DNA from: Maritalea mobilis
GTDB lineage: Bacteria; Pseudomonadota; Alphaproteobacteria; Rhizobiales; Devosiaceae
DNA length: 64,000 bases
Assembly: GCF_004363175.1 (NCBI RefSeq)
Contig: NZ_SNYR01000003.1
Span: 458,193 to 522,192, forward strand
Reading direction: 5' to 3'
How positions within the stretch are numbered: position 1 is the stretch's first letter; each line of letters opens with the position of its first letter. Shown in pieces: positions 1-10,154 of the stretch. The position numbers were made by a program, and so were the translations under genes. Under the pieces are notes generated by a model. The model did not search any database and had not been told where the DNA came from. It saw only the letters and a list, made by a program, of their open reading frames with translations.

Positions 1-523
1 ATGGCATGGTCGCAATAAGCCATTCATTGGGGTTGGTGGCGTCAAAAGGTTGGGTTTCCGCACTCGGCACCACGTCTAAATTGATCCAGCGTTCTTCCAA
101 CTGATAGGGCTGGTCACCGGCATAGTGCAAAATCTCGAGATAAAGCACTGGCTGTTTACTGCTGACCCGCAAAATGCGCTGGGCGAAATCATCTTCGACC
201 AACACGTTGCGGGTGAGAATCTTGAAACGATAAGGCGCGCCCGTACGCTCAATTTCATCGCGCACCAAAGCAATATCCACCTTGGTGGTGCGGCCGCCTA
301 CAGCAGCGACCCGCGTACCTGCACGCCGCTTGCGTTCAACAAAACCTTCTTCTGCCAATTCCCGCATCGCCCGATGTACCGTCGCGCGCGCCACCCCATA
401 TTGCTGGGCAATGGTTTCTTCATGCGGCACCGCATCACCCGGGCGCAATTGGCCGCTGCGGATTTGGCTGAGCAAATCATTCTTGATGGTGAGATAGGGG
501 GAGGCTGAAGCGCGTTCTGTCAT
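1..523 (-). CDS. hutC: HutC, GntR-family repressor of histidine utilisation (3' end cut by window edge)
   Basis: The reading frame opens at ATG 523 on the minus strand and is still open at position 1, so the C-terminus lies outside the window. The first ~70 residues form a GntR winged helix (ARATVHRAMRELAEEGFVER, then KRRAGTRVA). A UTRA-type effector domain follows, with the phrase PNEWLIATMP at the window edge, typical of HutC, which binds urocanate. HutC normally represses hut genes and is released by urocanate. It starts 7 bases after the hutF stop codon, so the two are probably cotranscribed. The dyad between hutF and hutI is the expected operator. The family call is secure; ligand and target are inferred from family and context. 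Confidence 0.9.
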   Translation of the reverse strand, partial: MTERASASPYLTIKNDLLSQIRSGQLRPGDAVPHEETIAQQYGVARATVHRAMRELAEEGFVERKRRAGTRVAAVGGRTTKVDIALVRDEIERTGAPYRFKILTRNVLVEDDFAQRILRVSSKQPVLYLEILHYAGDQPYQLEERWINLDVVPSAETQPFDATNPNEWLIATMP

Positions 524-530
524 AGCTTGC

Positions 531-1901
531 TTATAATTCGCTCCGCAGTTTTTTCAAACAGGCAATATAGTCTGCGCGGATCGCGTCATGATTTTTGTGC
601 TGCCCACGCGTCACCATGTGCCGCCCGGCGGACCAGACCTGATCAATCGCTCGGTCGTCACTGGCAAAAACCCAATGCTCCAATTGCCGATCACCAGTCA
701 GCCCGTGGCCCAGCATGCGGTCACGATCAAGGGTGAAAAAGTCTGCCAGCTTGCCCACTTCAATCGCCCCATGGTCCCGGCCAAGCGCCTGAGCGCCGCC
801 TTTGGCCACACCATTAAACAGGGTGGCGCCATTGGAACCATTGGCAGGGGCCAACATGGCGCGGCCCTTGTGGCGATAACGTTGCGAATGTTCCAACACC
901 CGCAACTCTTCGCTCAGGGTAATTCGAATATCGGAATCCGACCCGACGCCGAATGTGCCGCCCAGTTCCAGAAACTCAACACCATTGAAAATTCCGTCAC
1001 CCAAATTGGCCTCTGTGATCGGGCAAAGCCCCGCCACGGCACCAGACTTAGCCAATTGTTGGGTTTCATCATCAGTCAAATGAGTGGAATGGATCAAACA
1101 CCAGCGCGCATCTACATCATAGTTGGTCATCAACCATGACATGGGGCGTTGACCATAATGGTGCTCAATCTCATCAATTTCTGCCAATTGCTCGGCAATA
1201 TGCATATGGATCGGATCATTTGGCCGCAGCGCCGCCAAGTGATCAAGTTGCTCTTGGCTTGCCGCTCTTAATGAGTGTGGGGCCAGCCCCAACCGATAAT
1301 CATCAGGCATTTTGCGCAACAATTGTTCGCAGTCACCGAGCAACTTTTCAAATTGATCCATTGTGTGCCCAAAGCGCTTTTGCCCACCCTGCAGGGCACG
1401 CTGGTCCACGCCGCCATAGGCATAAAACACAGGCAAATGGGTGAGGCCAATGCCCACATCCTGCGCCGCATGGATAATCGCATGGCTGGTTTCCGCTGGG
1501 TTATCATAAAGCGCGCCGCCCACTTGATGGTGCACATAGTGAAATTCCGCCACCGCGCTATAGCCCGCTTCCAGCATTTCCATAAAGGCAAACCGCGCAA
1601 TCGTGTAAAGGTCGCCGGGGGTCAATTGATCCAGAAATTGATACATTAGGTGCCGCCAGCTCCAAAAGCTGTCGCGACTGTCGCCTCGATATTCCGTAAG
1701 CCCCGCCATGGCGCGTTGAAAACTGTGAGAATGCAAATTGCCAATTGCCGGGAGCAGAATTTGATCCCTCAAATCAAGGTCACTGGCTTGCACTTCGGTA
1801 TCGGTTTCAATCTGCGTGATGCGGTCTGCATTCCATTCAATGCGCACATTTTGCGCCCAGCCTGTGCCCAGCAATGCAGTTTTCACAAATAGCGACGACA
1901 T
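531..1901 (-). CDS. hutF: Formimidoylglutamate deiminase HutF
   Basis: A 456-residue amidohydrolase that converts N-formimidoyl-L-glutamate to N-formyl-L-glutamate plus ammonia in the five-step histidine pathway. The beta-lattice N-terminus is followed by metal ligands in NLHSHSFQRAMAG (His57, His59), the downstream histidine in HMHIAEQ, and the acidic GVGSDSDIRITLSEELR segment typical of HutF. Length matches the family. It reads opposite to hutI and continues into hutC. HutG, the next enzyme, is encoded in the rightward operon, so the pair fits the formylglutamate variant rather than the direct formiminoglutamase route. Guanine deaminase is related, but the hut context and the HSHSFQRAMAG motif favour HutF. 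Confidence 0.95.
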   Translation of the reverse strand: MSSLFVKTALLGTGWAQNVRIEWNADRITQIETDTEVQASDLDLRDQILLPAIGNLHSHSFQRAMAGLTEYRGDSRDSFWSWRHLMYQFLDQLTPGDLYTIARFAFMEMLEAGYSAVAEFHYVHHQVGGALYDNPAETSHAIIHAAQDVGIGLTHLPVFYAYGGVDQRALQGGQKRFGHTMDQFEKLLGDCEQLLRKMPDDYRLGLAPHSLRAASQEQLDHLAALRPNDPIHMHIAEQLAEIDEIEHHYGQRPMSWLMTNYDVDARWCLIHSTHLTDDETQQLAKSGAVAGLCPITEANLGDGIFNGVEFLELGGTFGVGSDSDIRITLSEELRVLEHSQRYRHKGRAMLAPANGSNGATLFNGVAKGGAQALGRDHGAIEVGKLADFFTLDRDRMLGHGLTGDRQLEHWVFASDDRAIDQVWSAGRHMVTRGQHKNHDAIRADYIACLKKLRSEL

Positions 1902-1910
1902 ATCTCACCT

Positions 1911-1950
1911 AATATGTATGGACATAATAAAAATAAGCATATACATATTT
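1911..1950. promoter_or_regulatory. Candidate HutC operator and hutI promoter
   Basis: The gap between divergent hutF and hutI carries inverted half-sites AATATGTAT (1911-1919) and ATACATATT (1941-1949) with 21 bases between them. A second small dyad, TATGT-N4-ACATA, lies at 1913-1926. The hexamers TGGACA (1919-1924) and TACATA (1942-1947) stand 17 bases apart and could be the -35 and -10 of hutI, so a repressor on the half-sites would cover both. GntR/HutC sites of related bacteria contain TGTATATACA-like cores. Assignment to HutC is inference. Confidence 0.6.
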
Positions 1951-1992
1951 GAATAAAGCGCAATGATAAATCCCGGCAAAAGGATCTCTTCC

Positions 1993-3210
1993 ATGGCGAA
2001 GCCAACCCAATATGTGCTCACCAATTTGCGCATCGCCCCGATGATCGCCAATGGCGAGAATTATGGCGGTGTCATTGAAAATGGTGCCCTTGCCATTGAT
2101 GGAGAAAAGGTCGCTTGGGTGGGAGCCGCGCAGGACATCCCATTGGATCATCGCACATGGCACAGCGAAGATTTTGACGGCGCTCTGGCAACGCCAGCCC
2201 TCATCGATTCTCACACGCATATTGTGTTTGGTGGCGACCGCGCCAACGAATTTGAAATGCGGTTGGAAGGCGCAAGCTATGAAGAAGTTGCGCGCGCAGG
2301 TGGCGGCATCATCTCCACGGTGAAAGCCACACGCGCTGCCAGTGTTGATCAGCTGGCTGAAAGCGCCTTGCCCCGGTTGGACGCACTGATCGCCGAAGGC
2401 GTCACCACCATCGAAGTCAAATCTGGCTATGGCCTCAATTTAGAGAGCGAGCGCAATATGCTGTTGGCCGCGCGCCAGCTTGGCACATTGCGCGATGTTA
2501 CAGTGCGCACCACCTTCCTCGGTGCCCACGCTACACCGCCAGAATATAAAGATCGGCCCGATGAGTACATCCGCTTGGTCGCCGAAGAGATATTGCCGCA
2601 ACTGCACGCAGAAGGTTTGATCGACGCCGTCGACGGGTTCTGCGAAGGCATCGCCTTCTCACCCGCACAGATGAAAATCGTGTTCGACGCTGCACAAAAG
2701 CTCGGCTTGCCGATTAAACTGCATGCGGAACAACTCAGCAATTTAGGCGGCGCAGCGCTGGCTGCTTCTTATGGCGCTTTGTCTGCAGATCATTTGGAAT
2801 ATTTGGATGAAACGGGCGTAAAAGCCATGGCTGACGCTGGGTCGGTTGCGGTGCTGTTGCCGGGGGCATTTTACACCTTGCGCGAAACCCAATTGCCGCC
2901 GCTCGAACTGTTGCGCCGCCATCAGGTGCCCATCGCATTGGCCACAGATTGCAATCCCGGCTCCTCGCCACTCACTTCACTTTTATTGACCATGAATATG
3001 GGGGCAACCCTGTTCCGCATGACGCCGGACGAATGTTTGGCGGCCACCACTCGCCACGCCGCAAAAGCCCTTGGCTTTGCGGATCGAGGCACCTTGACCG
3101 CTGGGCAGCGGGCGGACATTGCCATTTGGAACATTCAGCACCCCGCAGAACTTAGCTACCGCATTGGATTCAATCCCCTCAAAGCGCGTATTTTTGGAGG
3201 CAAATTATGA
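1993..3210 (+). CDS. hutI: Imidazolonepropionase HutI
   Basis: A 405-residue amidohydrolase that opens the ring of 4-imidazolone-5-propionate to N-formimidoyl-L-glutamate. The metal motif [17 protein letters not shown] (His74, His76) is characteristic, followed by [14 protein letters not shown] and the late [11 protein letters not shown] metal/substrate segment. An upstream in-frame ATG at 1963 exists, but ATG 1993 has AGGA at 1981-1984 at proper spacing and starts the conserved region, so 1993 is preferred. The stop codon overlaps the hutH start (ATGA at 3207-3210), indicating translational coupling. First gene of the rightward hut operon. Confidence 0.96.
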   Translation: MAKPTQYVLTNLRIAPMIANGENYGGVIENGALAIDGEKVAWVGAAQDIPLDHRTWHSEDFDGALATPALIDSHTHIVFGGDRANEFEMRLEGASYEEVARAGGGIISTVKATRAASVDQLAESALPRLDALIAEGVTTIEVKSGYGLNLESERNMLLAARQLGTLRDVTVRTTFLGAHATPPEYKDRPDEYIRLVAEEILPQLHAEGLIDAVDGFCEGIAFSPAQMKIVFDAAQKLGLPIKLHAEQLSNLGGAALAASYGALSADHLEYLDETGVKAMADAGSVAVLLPGAFYTLRETQLPPLELLRRHQVPIALATDCNPGSSPLTSLLLTMNMGATLFRMTPDECLAATTRHAAKALGFADRGTLTAGQRADIAIWNIQHPAELSYRIGFNPLKARIFGGKL

Positions 3211-4736
3211 GCATGATCTTGCAACCGGGGCAGGTCAGCCTCACCCAATTGGAAGAAATCTTTCGCACTGCCACGCCCGTGCAACTGGACCGGGACGTCA
3301 AACCCGCCGTGGAACGCGCAGCCTCGATCATCGCCAAAGCCGCAAAGGGCGAACCAGCGGTTTATGGTGTGAATACGGGCTTTGGAAAATTGGCCAAAAC
3401 CCGCATCGCTGTGGAAGATACGGCCACCTTGCAACGCAATCTGATCCTCTCGCACGCCAGCGGCGTTGGCGAACCTTTGGCCGCCAATATTGTGCGCTTG
3501 ATGATGGTGCTCAAATTGCTCTCGCTCGGGCGCGGCGCGTCCGGTGTGCGGTGGGAGCTGATCGAGCTGATCGAAAATATGCTCGAAAAAGGCGTCACCC
3601 CTATGGTGCCGGGGCAAGGCTCAGTCGGCGCGTCCGGTGATCTCGCACCCTTGGCCCACATGACAGCGGTGATGATCGGCGAGGGCGAAGCCTTTTACCA
3701 AGGCCAACGCATGAGCGGCGCAGACGCCCTAAAAAGCGCTGGGTTGGACCCAGTGGTGCTTGGCCCGAAAGAAGGTTTGGCCATGATCAATGGCACGCAA
3801 ACCTCCACCGCCTTGGCGCTGGCAGGCTTGTTTGAGGCATGGCATTTGGCCAAAATTTCCCTCCTCACCGGGGCTATGTCCACCGATGCGGCAATGGGGT
3901 CAAATGCGCCCTTCCATGAAATGATCCAAACCTTGCGCGGCCATCAAGGGCAAATTGATGCGGCAGCACAATTGCGGGCATTGCTCTCCGGTTCCCAAAT
4001 TCGCGACAGCCATTTGGAAAACGATGAGCGAGTGCAAGATCCTTACTGCCTGCGGTGCCAACCTCAAGTCATGGGCGCGGTCATTGGCCTGTTGCGGCAA
4101 GTGGGCGACACATTGCGGGTGGAAGCCAATGCGGTGACCGACAATCCGCTGGTGGTGAGCGAAGATGAAATCATCTCCGGCGGCAATTTCCACGCCGAAC
4201 CTGTGGCCTTCGCCGCTGATCAGATCGCCTTGGCGATCTCTGAAATGGGCGCCATCGCCCAGCGGCGCATCGCCCTGCTGGTCGACCCGGCTTTGTCCTT
4301 CGGCCTCCCCGCCTTCCTCACGCCCAATCCCGGGCTCAATTCCGGCTTTATGATTGCTGAGGTCACCTCAGCCGCGCTGATGTCTGAAAATAAGCAAAAG
4401 GCCGCGCCGTGCTCTGTCGATTCAACGCCCACCAGCGCCAATCAGGAAGACCATGTGTCCATGGCCTGCCATGCCGCACGGCGCTTGCTGGATATGAACC
4501 AGAACCTTTCCCACATTTTGGGCATTGAATTGCTCTCTGCTGCCCAAGGCATACGCTTGCGGGCGCCGCTCACCACCTCCGCGCCGTTGCAGGCGGCAAT
4601 TGAAGCGGTGCAGCATGAGGTGAGCGCCTTGGACGATGATCGCTACATCTCCCCAGATTTGGTGAAAGCAGGCCAATTGGTGCAACAACCGCATTTGCTG
4701 GCGGCTGCGCATATTGATCTGGCGCTGGAGGCGTAG
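3207..4736 (+). CDS. hutH: Histidine ammonia-lyase HutH
   Basis: A 509-residue lyase that removes ammonia from L-histidine to give urocanate, the committed and inducing step. The MIO cofactor forms autocatalytically from the Ala142-Ser143-Gly144 triad in [15 protein letters not shown]. The N-terminal YGVNTGFG motif and the C-terminal [19 protein letters not shown] segment are conserved in aromatic amino acid lyases, with His rather than Tyr/Phe specificity supported by the operon. The start overlaps the hutI stop and the stop codon (4734-4736) directly abuts hutG. Full length for the family. Confidence 0.97.
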   Translation: MSMILQPGQVSLTQLEEIFRTATPVQLDRDVKPAVERAASIIAKAAKGEPAVYGVNTGFGKLAKTRIAVEDTATLQRNLILSHASGVGEPLAANIVRLMMVLKLLSLGRGASGVRWELIELIENMLEKGVTPMVPGQGSVGASGDLAPLAHMTAVMIGEGEAFYQGQRMSGADALKSAGLDPVVLGPKEGLAMINGTQTSTALALAGLFEAWHLAKISLLTGAMSTDAAMGSNAPFHEMIQTLRGHQGQIDAAAQLRALLSGSQIRDSHLENDERVQDPYCLRCQPQVMGAVIGLLRQVGDTLRVEANAVTDNPLVVSEDEIISGGNFHAEPVAFAADQIALAISEMGAIAQRRIALLVDPALSFGLPAFLTPNPGLNSGFMIAEVTSAALMSENKQKAAPCSVDSTPTSANQEDHVSMACHAARRLLDMNQNLSHILGIELLSAAQGIRLRAPLTTSAPLQAAIEAVQHEVSALDDDRYISPDLVKAGQLVQQPHLLAAAHIDLALEA

Positions 4737-5537
4737 ATGGAGCCGTTCACCCTCAACCGTGGCGATAGCCCACTCATTCTGGCCTTCCCCCATGTGGGCA
4801 CCTTTGTGCCAGCCGATATTGCTGGGCGGCTGAATGAACGCGGCACCGCGCTGGTGGATACAGACTGGTTTATCGATGAGGTCTATGAAGGCTTGATGCC
4901 GGAAGCGACCACCATTCGCGCCACCTTCTCCCGCTATGTGATTGATGCCAATCGCGACCCCGAGGGCGTGTCGCTCTATCCCGGGCAGAACACCACAACC
5001 CTGTGCCCCACCATCGATTTTGAAGGGCAACCGCTCTATCACCTAGGGCAGGAGCCAACGCCCGGAGAGATTGAAGCCCGCCGCATCGCCTTTCATTCGC
5101 CCTACCATGCCGCCATCCGCGAAGAGATTGCGCGGATAAAAGCCAAGCACGGTTTTGCGGTGCTTTATGATGGCCATTCCATCCGCAGCGAACTGCCTTT
5201 CCTGTTTGAAGGCACTTTGCCCGCACTTAATCTGGGCACAAATGAAGGCGCAACACTCTTCCCTGAAATGGAAAAACGTGCCTTTGAAATTGCCCAACAA
5301 AGCAGTTTTGAAAGTGTGTGGAACGGTCGTTTTAAAGGCGGCTGGACCACGCGTCATTATGGTCAACCCGACCAAAATATTTGCGCGTTCCAAATGGAAA
5401 TTGCCCAAAGCGCTTATCTTAAAACAGAACATGCCCCATGGGCGCTGGATGCGGAAAAATGCGCCCACCTGCGCCCCATTCTCAAATCAATCTTAGAGGC
5501 TTTGCTGGACGAAGCCGCCCGCGCCGCCGCGGCATAG
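4737..5537 (+). CDS. hutG: N-formylglutamate deformylase HutG
   Basis: A 266-residue member of the N-formylglutamate amidohydrolase family, hydrolysing N-formyl-L-glutamate to glutamate and formate, the last step of the pathway. Recognisable segments are AFPHVGTFVP near the N-terminus, IDANRDPEG, and YDGHSIRSELP, which carry the likely metal ligands and catalytic acid. The ATG directly follows the hutH stop with no gap, so translation is probably coupled. With HutF present, the product set defines the ammonia-then-formate branch. It is not related to arginase-type formiminoglutamase, which is also called HutG in some organisms. Confidence 0.94.
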   Translation: MEPFTLNRGDSPLILAFPHVGTFVPADIAGRLNERGTALVDTDWFIDEVYEGLMPEATTIRATFSRYVIDANRDPEGVSLYPGQNTTTLCPTIDFEGQPLYHLGQEPTPGEIEARRIAFHSPYHAAIREEIARIKAKHGFAVLYDGHSIRSELPFLFEGTLPALNLGTNEGATLFPEMEKRAFEIAQQSSFESVWNGRFKGGWTTRHYGQPDQNICAFQMEIAQSAYLKTEHAPWALDAEKCAHLRPILKSILEALLDEAARAAAA

Positions 5538-5546
5538 GAGGAAATG

Positions 5547-7217
5547 ATGACTGACAATCCACGCAAAAATGCCCGCACCGTTCGCTCGCCCATCGGGCCA
5601 GACCTGATCTGTGGTGATTGGACCACTGAAGCGCCCATGCGCATGATGATGAACAATCTCGATCCGGACGTGGCGGAAAATCCCCATGAATTGGTGGTTT
5701 ATGGCGGCATTGGCCGCGCCGCCCGCACATGGGGCGATTTTGACAAGATCGTTGATAGCCTCAAAACGCTGAAAACCGATGAAACCTTGCTGGTGCAATC
5801 GGGTAAGCCCGTTGGTGTCTTCAAGACACACGCCGACGCCCCGCGCGTTTTGATTGCCAATTCAAACTTGGTGCCCAAATGGGCCAATTGGGATCATTTC
5901 AACGAGCTCGATAAAAGGGGCTTGGCCATGTATGGCCAGATGACGGCGGGCTCATGGATTTATATCGGCTCCCAAGGTATTGTGCAGGGCACTTATGAAA
6001 CCTTTGCAGAGGCCGGTCGACAGCATTATGGCGGCGATCTAAAGGGTAAATGGATTCTCACTGGCGGCCTTGGTGGCATGGGCGGCGCACAACCGCTTGC
6101 TGCGGTGATGGCGGGCGCATCCTGCTTGGCTGTTGAGTGCAATCCCGACAGCATCGATTTCCGCCTGCGCACGCGTTATATCGACGAAAAAGCTGAAAGC
6201 TTGGACGAAGCGTTGGAGATGATCGACCGCTGGACCAAGGCAGGCGAAGCCAAATCAGTTGGCCTGTTGGGCAATGCAGCGGAAATTTTCCCTGAACTAG
6301 TCAAGCGCGGCGTGCGGCCAGATATTGTCACCGACCAAACCTCCGCCCACGATCCCATCAATGGCTATCTGCCTATTGGGTGGAGCATGGCTGAGTGGCG
6401 CGACAAGCGCGAAAGCAATCCGAAATTGGTAGAAAAGGAAGCCCGCGCCAGCATGAAGGTGCAGGTGCAAGCCATGCTCGATTTCCACGCGCGGGGCATC
6501 CCAACCGTGGATTATGGCAACAATATTCGGCAAGTGGCCAAGGATGAAGGCTTGGAAAACGCATTTGATTTCCCCGGCTTTGTGCCTGCCTATATTCGCC
6601 CGCTTTTCTGCCAGGGCATCGGTCCGTTCCGCTGGGCGGCGCTGTCCGGCAACCCGGAGGATATTTATAAAACCGATCAAAAAGTGAAAGAGCTGTTGCC
6701 CGACAATAAGCACTTGCACAACTGGTTGGATATGGCGCGCGAACGCATCTCGTTCCAGGGCCTTCCTGCCCGCATCTGTTGGGTCGGCTTAGGAGATCGC
6801 CATCGTTTGGGTCTAGCCTTCAATGAAATGGTCGCCAATGGCGAATTGGAAGCGCCGGTGGTAATCGGCCGAGACCATTTGGACAGCGGCTCTGTCGCCT
6901 CGCCAAACCGCGAAACCGAAGCCATGCAAGATGGATCAGACGCGGTATCAGATTGGCCATTGCTCAACGCACTGTTGAACACAGCCTCCGGCGCCACCTG
7001 GGTGTCGTTGCACCATGGCGGTGGTGTTGGCATGGGCTATTCGCAACATGCAGGCGTGGTGATCGTCGCCGATGGCACACCAGAAGCCGCCAAGCGGTTG
7101 GAGCGGGTTTTGTGGAACGATCCGGCCACCGGCGTCATGCGCCATGCAGATGCGGGCTATGAAATCGCCCAAGATTGCGCCCGCGAAAAAGGTTTGAACC
7201 TGCCGGGCATTCTCTAA
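5547..7217 (+). CDS. hutU: Urocanate hydratase HutU
   Basis: A 556-residue urocanase that hydrates urocanate to 4-imidazolone-5-propionate using tightly bound NAD+ as an electrophile. The [13 protein letters not shown] dinucleotide motif, the [13 protein letters not shown] segment with the conserved cysteine (about residue 411), and [17 protein letters not shown] are family hallmarks. Two adjacent ATG codons occur at 5544 and 5547. AGGAGG at 5536-5541 leaves only two bases before the first and five before the second, so 5547 is chosen; both give essentially the same protein. It is last in the hutIHGU operon. A weak hairpin follows at 7229-7251. Confidence 0.97.
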   Translation: MTDNPRKNARTVRSPIGPDLICGDWTTEAPMRMMMNNLDPDVAENPHELVVYGGIGRAARTWGDFDKIVDSLKTLKTDETLLVQSGKPVGVFKTHADAPRVLIANSNLVPKWANWDHFNELDKRGLAMYGQMTAGSWIYIGSQGIVQGTYETFAEAGRQHYGGDLKGKWILTGGLGGMGGAQPLAAVMAGASCLAVECNPDSIDFRLRTRYIDEKAESLDEALEMIDRWTKAGEAKSVGLLGNAAEIFPELVKRGVRPDIVTDQTSAHDPINGYLPIGWSMAEWRDKRESNPKLVEKEARASMKVQVQAMLDFHARGIPTVDYGNNIRQVAKDEGLENAFDFPGFVPAYIRPLFCQGIGPFRWAALSGNPEDIYKTDQKVKELLPDNKHLHNWLDMARERISFQGLPARICWVGLGDRHRLGLAFNEMVANGELEAPVVIGRDHLDSGSVASPNRETEAMQDGSDAVSDWPLLNALLNTASGATWVSLHHGGGVGMGYSQHAGVVIVADGTPEAAKRLERVLWNDPATGVMRHADAGYEIAQDCAREKGLNLPGIL

Positions 7218-7228
7218 CTTTCGGATGG

Positions 7229-7251
7229 GGCGGAAGTGCTAAGCTTTCGCC
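7229..7251 (+). terminator. Hairpin after hutU
   Basis: GGCGGAAG (7229-7236) pairs with CTTTCGCC (7244-7251) across a seven-base loop, with one G-U pair. No T-run follows, so this is a 3'-end stabilising or weak termination hairpin rather than a convincing intrinsic terminator. Confidence 0.35.
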
Positions 7252-7328
7252 TCACCTACATAATTTCGACAAAATTGAAATTGCATAGTAGTCTTGGGCA
7301 AGGCGCGGGGGCGCTTGAGGAGACGGAC

Positions 7329-9761
7329 ATGCAAAAGCTCAATTCTTTCGGCGCCAAAATCGGCGTTGCGATTCTTTCTATTCTATTTCTGGTGCAAGGC
7401 GCGGCGGCAGCGCGCATTCTCACCATTGAAACCAAACCAGCCAATATTGAGCTGCAATCAGCCTTCATCAATGGCCAGCGCGCAGACATCGTGGCGCAGG
7501 CAGGCAAATATGCCTTCATTGAGTTGGAGAATGAAAATCAGTGTTATGCCACCTTGTCGCTGATCGCCAAAAATGGCCGCTTCCTACGCAAACAACTGAA
7601 TTTATGCGATGAAGAATGGCAGGTCGCCCTGAGCTTTGGCGACACAGGCTCTGGTCCATCTGTGCGCACCATCACCATTGTGCCATCGCAAGAAAATGTG
7701 CGCATTCTGGCGCTCAGCTTCGATGGAAAGCCACAACCGTTCACCGCCTTTGCCAATTCAAACCGGGTAGAATTTGATATTCGCCGTGGCCCGTCAGGCT
7801 TCAAATGTGTGGGCGAATTGTCCGCAGCCTTGTCCGGTGCTGACAATTTCAAACGTACCGTAGACCTTTGTGCCTTCAACAATGAAGTGATTTTGGATGT
7901 TGAGCCACAACGCTATTATGAAATTCTCACAGTCCGTTCTGGGGGTGACGACAAGGTCACAGGCATCAAGCTAAATGGCGAAAAATTGAACATCATTCGC
8001 CATATTGGCAATGATGCGCGGACCCGCGTTTTCGCTGACAATTCAGGCATCAATTGCACTGGCAATTTGGAAGTCGATTTCGCCTCAGGGGCATCGGGTG
8101 AAGGCCAGCTTGATCTATGTGGCTCCAACTTTGATGTGACCATCACGCCAAAGCCAAAATTCGCCTCTGACACCTCATTGCGGGCGGGCTATAGCTGGCG
8201 CTTTATCCCTGCGCAAAATGAAAACGATATTGCTGCGCTGAAATTTGAAGCGCGTAGCTTTAACCGCACGGGTTTTAGTGCCGTGTGTGAGCCGGGGTCC
8301 CGCCGGGCCACCATCTATTTGGATGGGTATCCATCGCGCGCCGATCTACCACGCCGTACACGCATCAATTGGACCACGGGCCGCTATAATGGTGTTGTAA
8401 ACGGTGACCGTGGGCAATCGCCTGTCGGTTCTGGCGCGGCACCAAGCTTTTCGCGGTCTACAGATGATCGCTTGTGGAATGGCCTCATCTCTGGCGCCAC
8501 CTTCACAGCAATCGCCAATGATAATCATCGGCTTGTGCTGTCCCTCAGCGGCAGTGCAGGGCCAGTGCGTGAGTTCGTTCAAGCCTGTAACAGCCGCTTC
8601 AACGGCCCATCTGTTTATGGCGACGTGACAGATGATAGCAGCCTGCAATGGAGCACACCGCCATCACGTCGCGATGGCGACTTGCGCCTGGTGTTTGGCG
8701 ATCTCAGTTCAGACCGTATCGGCATTGAAGCACGCTGCACTCCGCAAGATGATGTGGTGCGCATCATGTTTGCGTCAGCGCCACGTGGCTTAGCTGATAA
8801 CCGTCGCGTCAATGTGGATTGGCGCGTAGGCGATGAAACAGGCCGCATCCGGGCGAACACCCGGTCAGTGGAAGGGTTTGATTGGGGCGCACTGCCCATT
8901 GCCACCATCGACACGCGTGATCCGGTTTGGCGGGCGCTTGCCCTGGGCAACATTGTGCGCTGGAGCGTCAATGATCAGCAAACCGCAATCTACTCACTCA
9001 AAGGTAGCGGCACGGCCATCCGCCGTTTCTTGAACGGCTGTCGCCCGGCGTCACAACCCGACATTGGGGATGGCGGCGATGATGATTTTGGTGTGTCACC
9101 CGACCGTCCTTCAACAGGCAACGACACGGTGGACACCATCATCAATATCTTTGATTTGATCAACCAGCAGTCTGATTCAAATGTGAAGATCAACATCAAC
9201 ACCCAAAGCGCTGCGGCACGTCAGGTGTTGAGCAATTATCAGGCAGATCCGAACTTTATGTGCGGCTTATCTGCCAACAGTCAGCCTTTGGGCAACCGCG
9301 CCATTTCCATCGGGTTTAAAAATGATCGTGGGCAACATGTTGAAGTCTATGAAATAAGCCCCAATGGCCAGCGCCAATTTGTGCGGGAAGTGCCGCCAAG
9401 TGCACGGTTACAGCTTACCCGATCTGCCGGGCAGGGCTTTGAAGTACGGTCCGCTGGCGGCGGATGCCTAACCACCATGGTCGCACCAAATGCCGATGTG
9501 GAATATAGCATCAAGCCGACCATGGGCCGGGCAGACCCTGACGCCGTGGCCAAGAGCTATAGCTGTTCTGGTCGTGAAGTGGTGGCGTTGATCGAGCCAA
9601 ACAAAGGCACTGCCTATGTGAATGATCAATATGCCTTGCACCGCGCGCGGGTGAATGGCGGCTTTGCCAATGTGTGGGGCGATGTGCGCGCCAAAATCAC
9701 CAATCAGGAATTGGTGTTGGAAGAAGGCGGAACAACCCGCCTATCTTGCCGTGCGCGCTAA
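7329..9761 (+). CDS. Large secreted repeat protein, function unknown
   Basis: An 810-residue protein with a signal peptide (cleavage likely after QGAAAA, about residue 28). ATG 7329 is chosen over an upstream in-frame codon because GAGGAGA (7316-7322) precedes it. Three beta-rich units of about 85 residues each contain a Cys pair exactly 21 apart: C72/C93, C160/C181, C243/C264. Two longer units follow (about 288-420 and 437-571), both ending in a SLxGSxxxxRxFxxxC-like phrase. Residues 657-713 (ISIGFKNDRGQHVEVYEI) resemble the VHL beta-domain fold. The C-terminus (744-808, YSCSGRE...SCRAR) is a Cys-bounded beta module vaguely like MliC lysozyme-inhibitor domains. It lies downstream of hutU in the same direction but has no obvious link to histidine. 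No enzyme motif seen. Confidence 0.8.
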   Translation: MQKLNSFGAKIGVAILSILFLVQGAAAARILTIETKPANIELQSAFINGQRADIVAQAGKYAFIELENENQCYATLSLIAKNGRFLRKQLNLCDEEWQVALSFGDTGSGPSVRTITIVPSQENVRILALSFDGKPQPFTAFANSNRVEFDIRRGPSGFKCVGELSAALSGADNFKRTVDLCAFNNEVILDVEPQRYYEILTVRSGGDDKVTGIKLNGEKLNIIRHIGNDARTRVFADNSGINCTGNLEVDFASGASGEGQLDLCGSNFDVTITPKPKFASDTSLRAGYSWRFIPAQNENDIAALKFEARSFNRTGFSAVCEPGSRRATIYLDGYPSRADLPRRTRINWTTGRYNGVVNGDRGQSPVGSGAAPSFSRSTDDRLWNGLISGATFTAIANDNHRLVLSLSGSAGPVREFVQACNSRFNGPSVYGDVTDDSSLQWSTPPSRRDGDLRLVFGDLSSDRIGIEARCTPQDDVVRIMFASAPRGLADNRRVNVDWRVGDETGRIRANTRSVEGFDWGALPIATIDTRDPVWRALALGNIVRWSVNDQQTAIYSLKGSGTAIRRFLNGCRPASQPDIGDGGDDDFGVSPDRPSTGNDTVDTIINIFDLINQQSDSNVKININTQSAAARQVLSNYQADPNFMCGLSANSQPLGNRAISIGFKNDRGQHVEVYEISPNGQRQFVREVPPSARLQLTRSAGQGFEVRSAGGGCLTTMVAPNADVEYSIKPTMGRADPDAVAKSYSCSGREVVALIEPNKGTAYVNDQYALHRARVNGGFANVWGDVRAKITNQELVLEEGGTTRLSCRAR

Positions 9762-9783
9762 AATCTAAAAATTGAAGTGTTGG

Positions 9784-9966
9784 CTATTTCATCTTTTTCG
9801 ACAAAATGTAGGAAAAGGGGATAGCCAGCACATAGCCCAAAATGGCTGCCGCTGCGATGCCCAATCCCATATTCGGCACCATCTGAGTCACCAAAACGGC
9901 GATCACCAATGCGCCTGCAATTGCAGAACCTGAAATAATCCACAACATGCCAATCAGTTTATTCAT
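9784..9966 (-). CDS. Small two-helix membrane protein
   Basis: A 60-residue protein with two hydrophobic helices (about 5-28 and 34-54) and a basic SKKMK C-terminus, starting at ATG 9966 with a purine-rich GGGGAAG just upstream on the minus strand. Short proteins of this layout, ending in PxSxxxxKK, are widespread in alphaproteobacteria and are often mislabelled CTP synthetase; there is no synthetase domain here. Function unknown. It is convergent with the large secreted protein and has its own gap upstream. Confidence 0.6.
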   Translation of the reverse strand: MNKLIGMLWIISGSAIAGALVIAVLVTQMVPNMGLGIAAAAILGYVLAIPFSYILSKKMK

Positions 9967-10100
9967 TTTCTTCCCCCAAATGAATTAAAACACAGTCCTT
10001 ATAGAGAATGATTGTGTGAAGGGGTTTGACCTTGGTCAAGTGAAACGCCTTGTTTGCACCCAATCCATCTTTTGGGTGATTGACCCGCTTTCAAATAAAT

Positions 10101-10135
10101 ATTACCAATACTAAAATAATTTTACTAAAGGTAAT
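10101..10135. promoter_or_regulatory. Inverted repeat before M24 peptidase gene
   Basis: ATTACC (10101-10106) and GGTAAT (10130-10135) form an inverted pair around an AT-rich core about 20 bases before the start of the peptidase gene. The spacing and AT content suit an operator or promoter region. No regulator can be assigned. Confidence 0.3.
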
Positions 10136-10154
10136 TTATGCCCAAGGGGGACTT

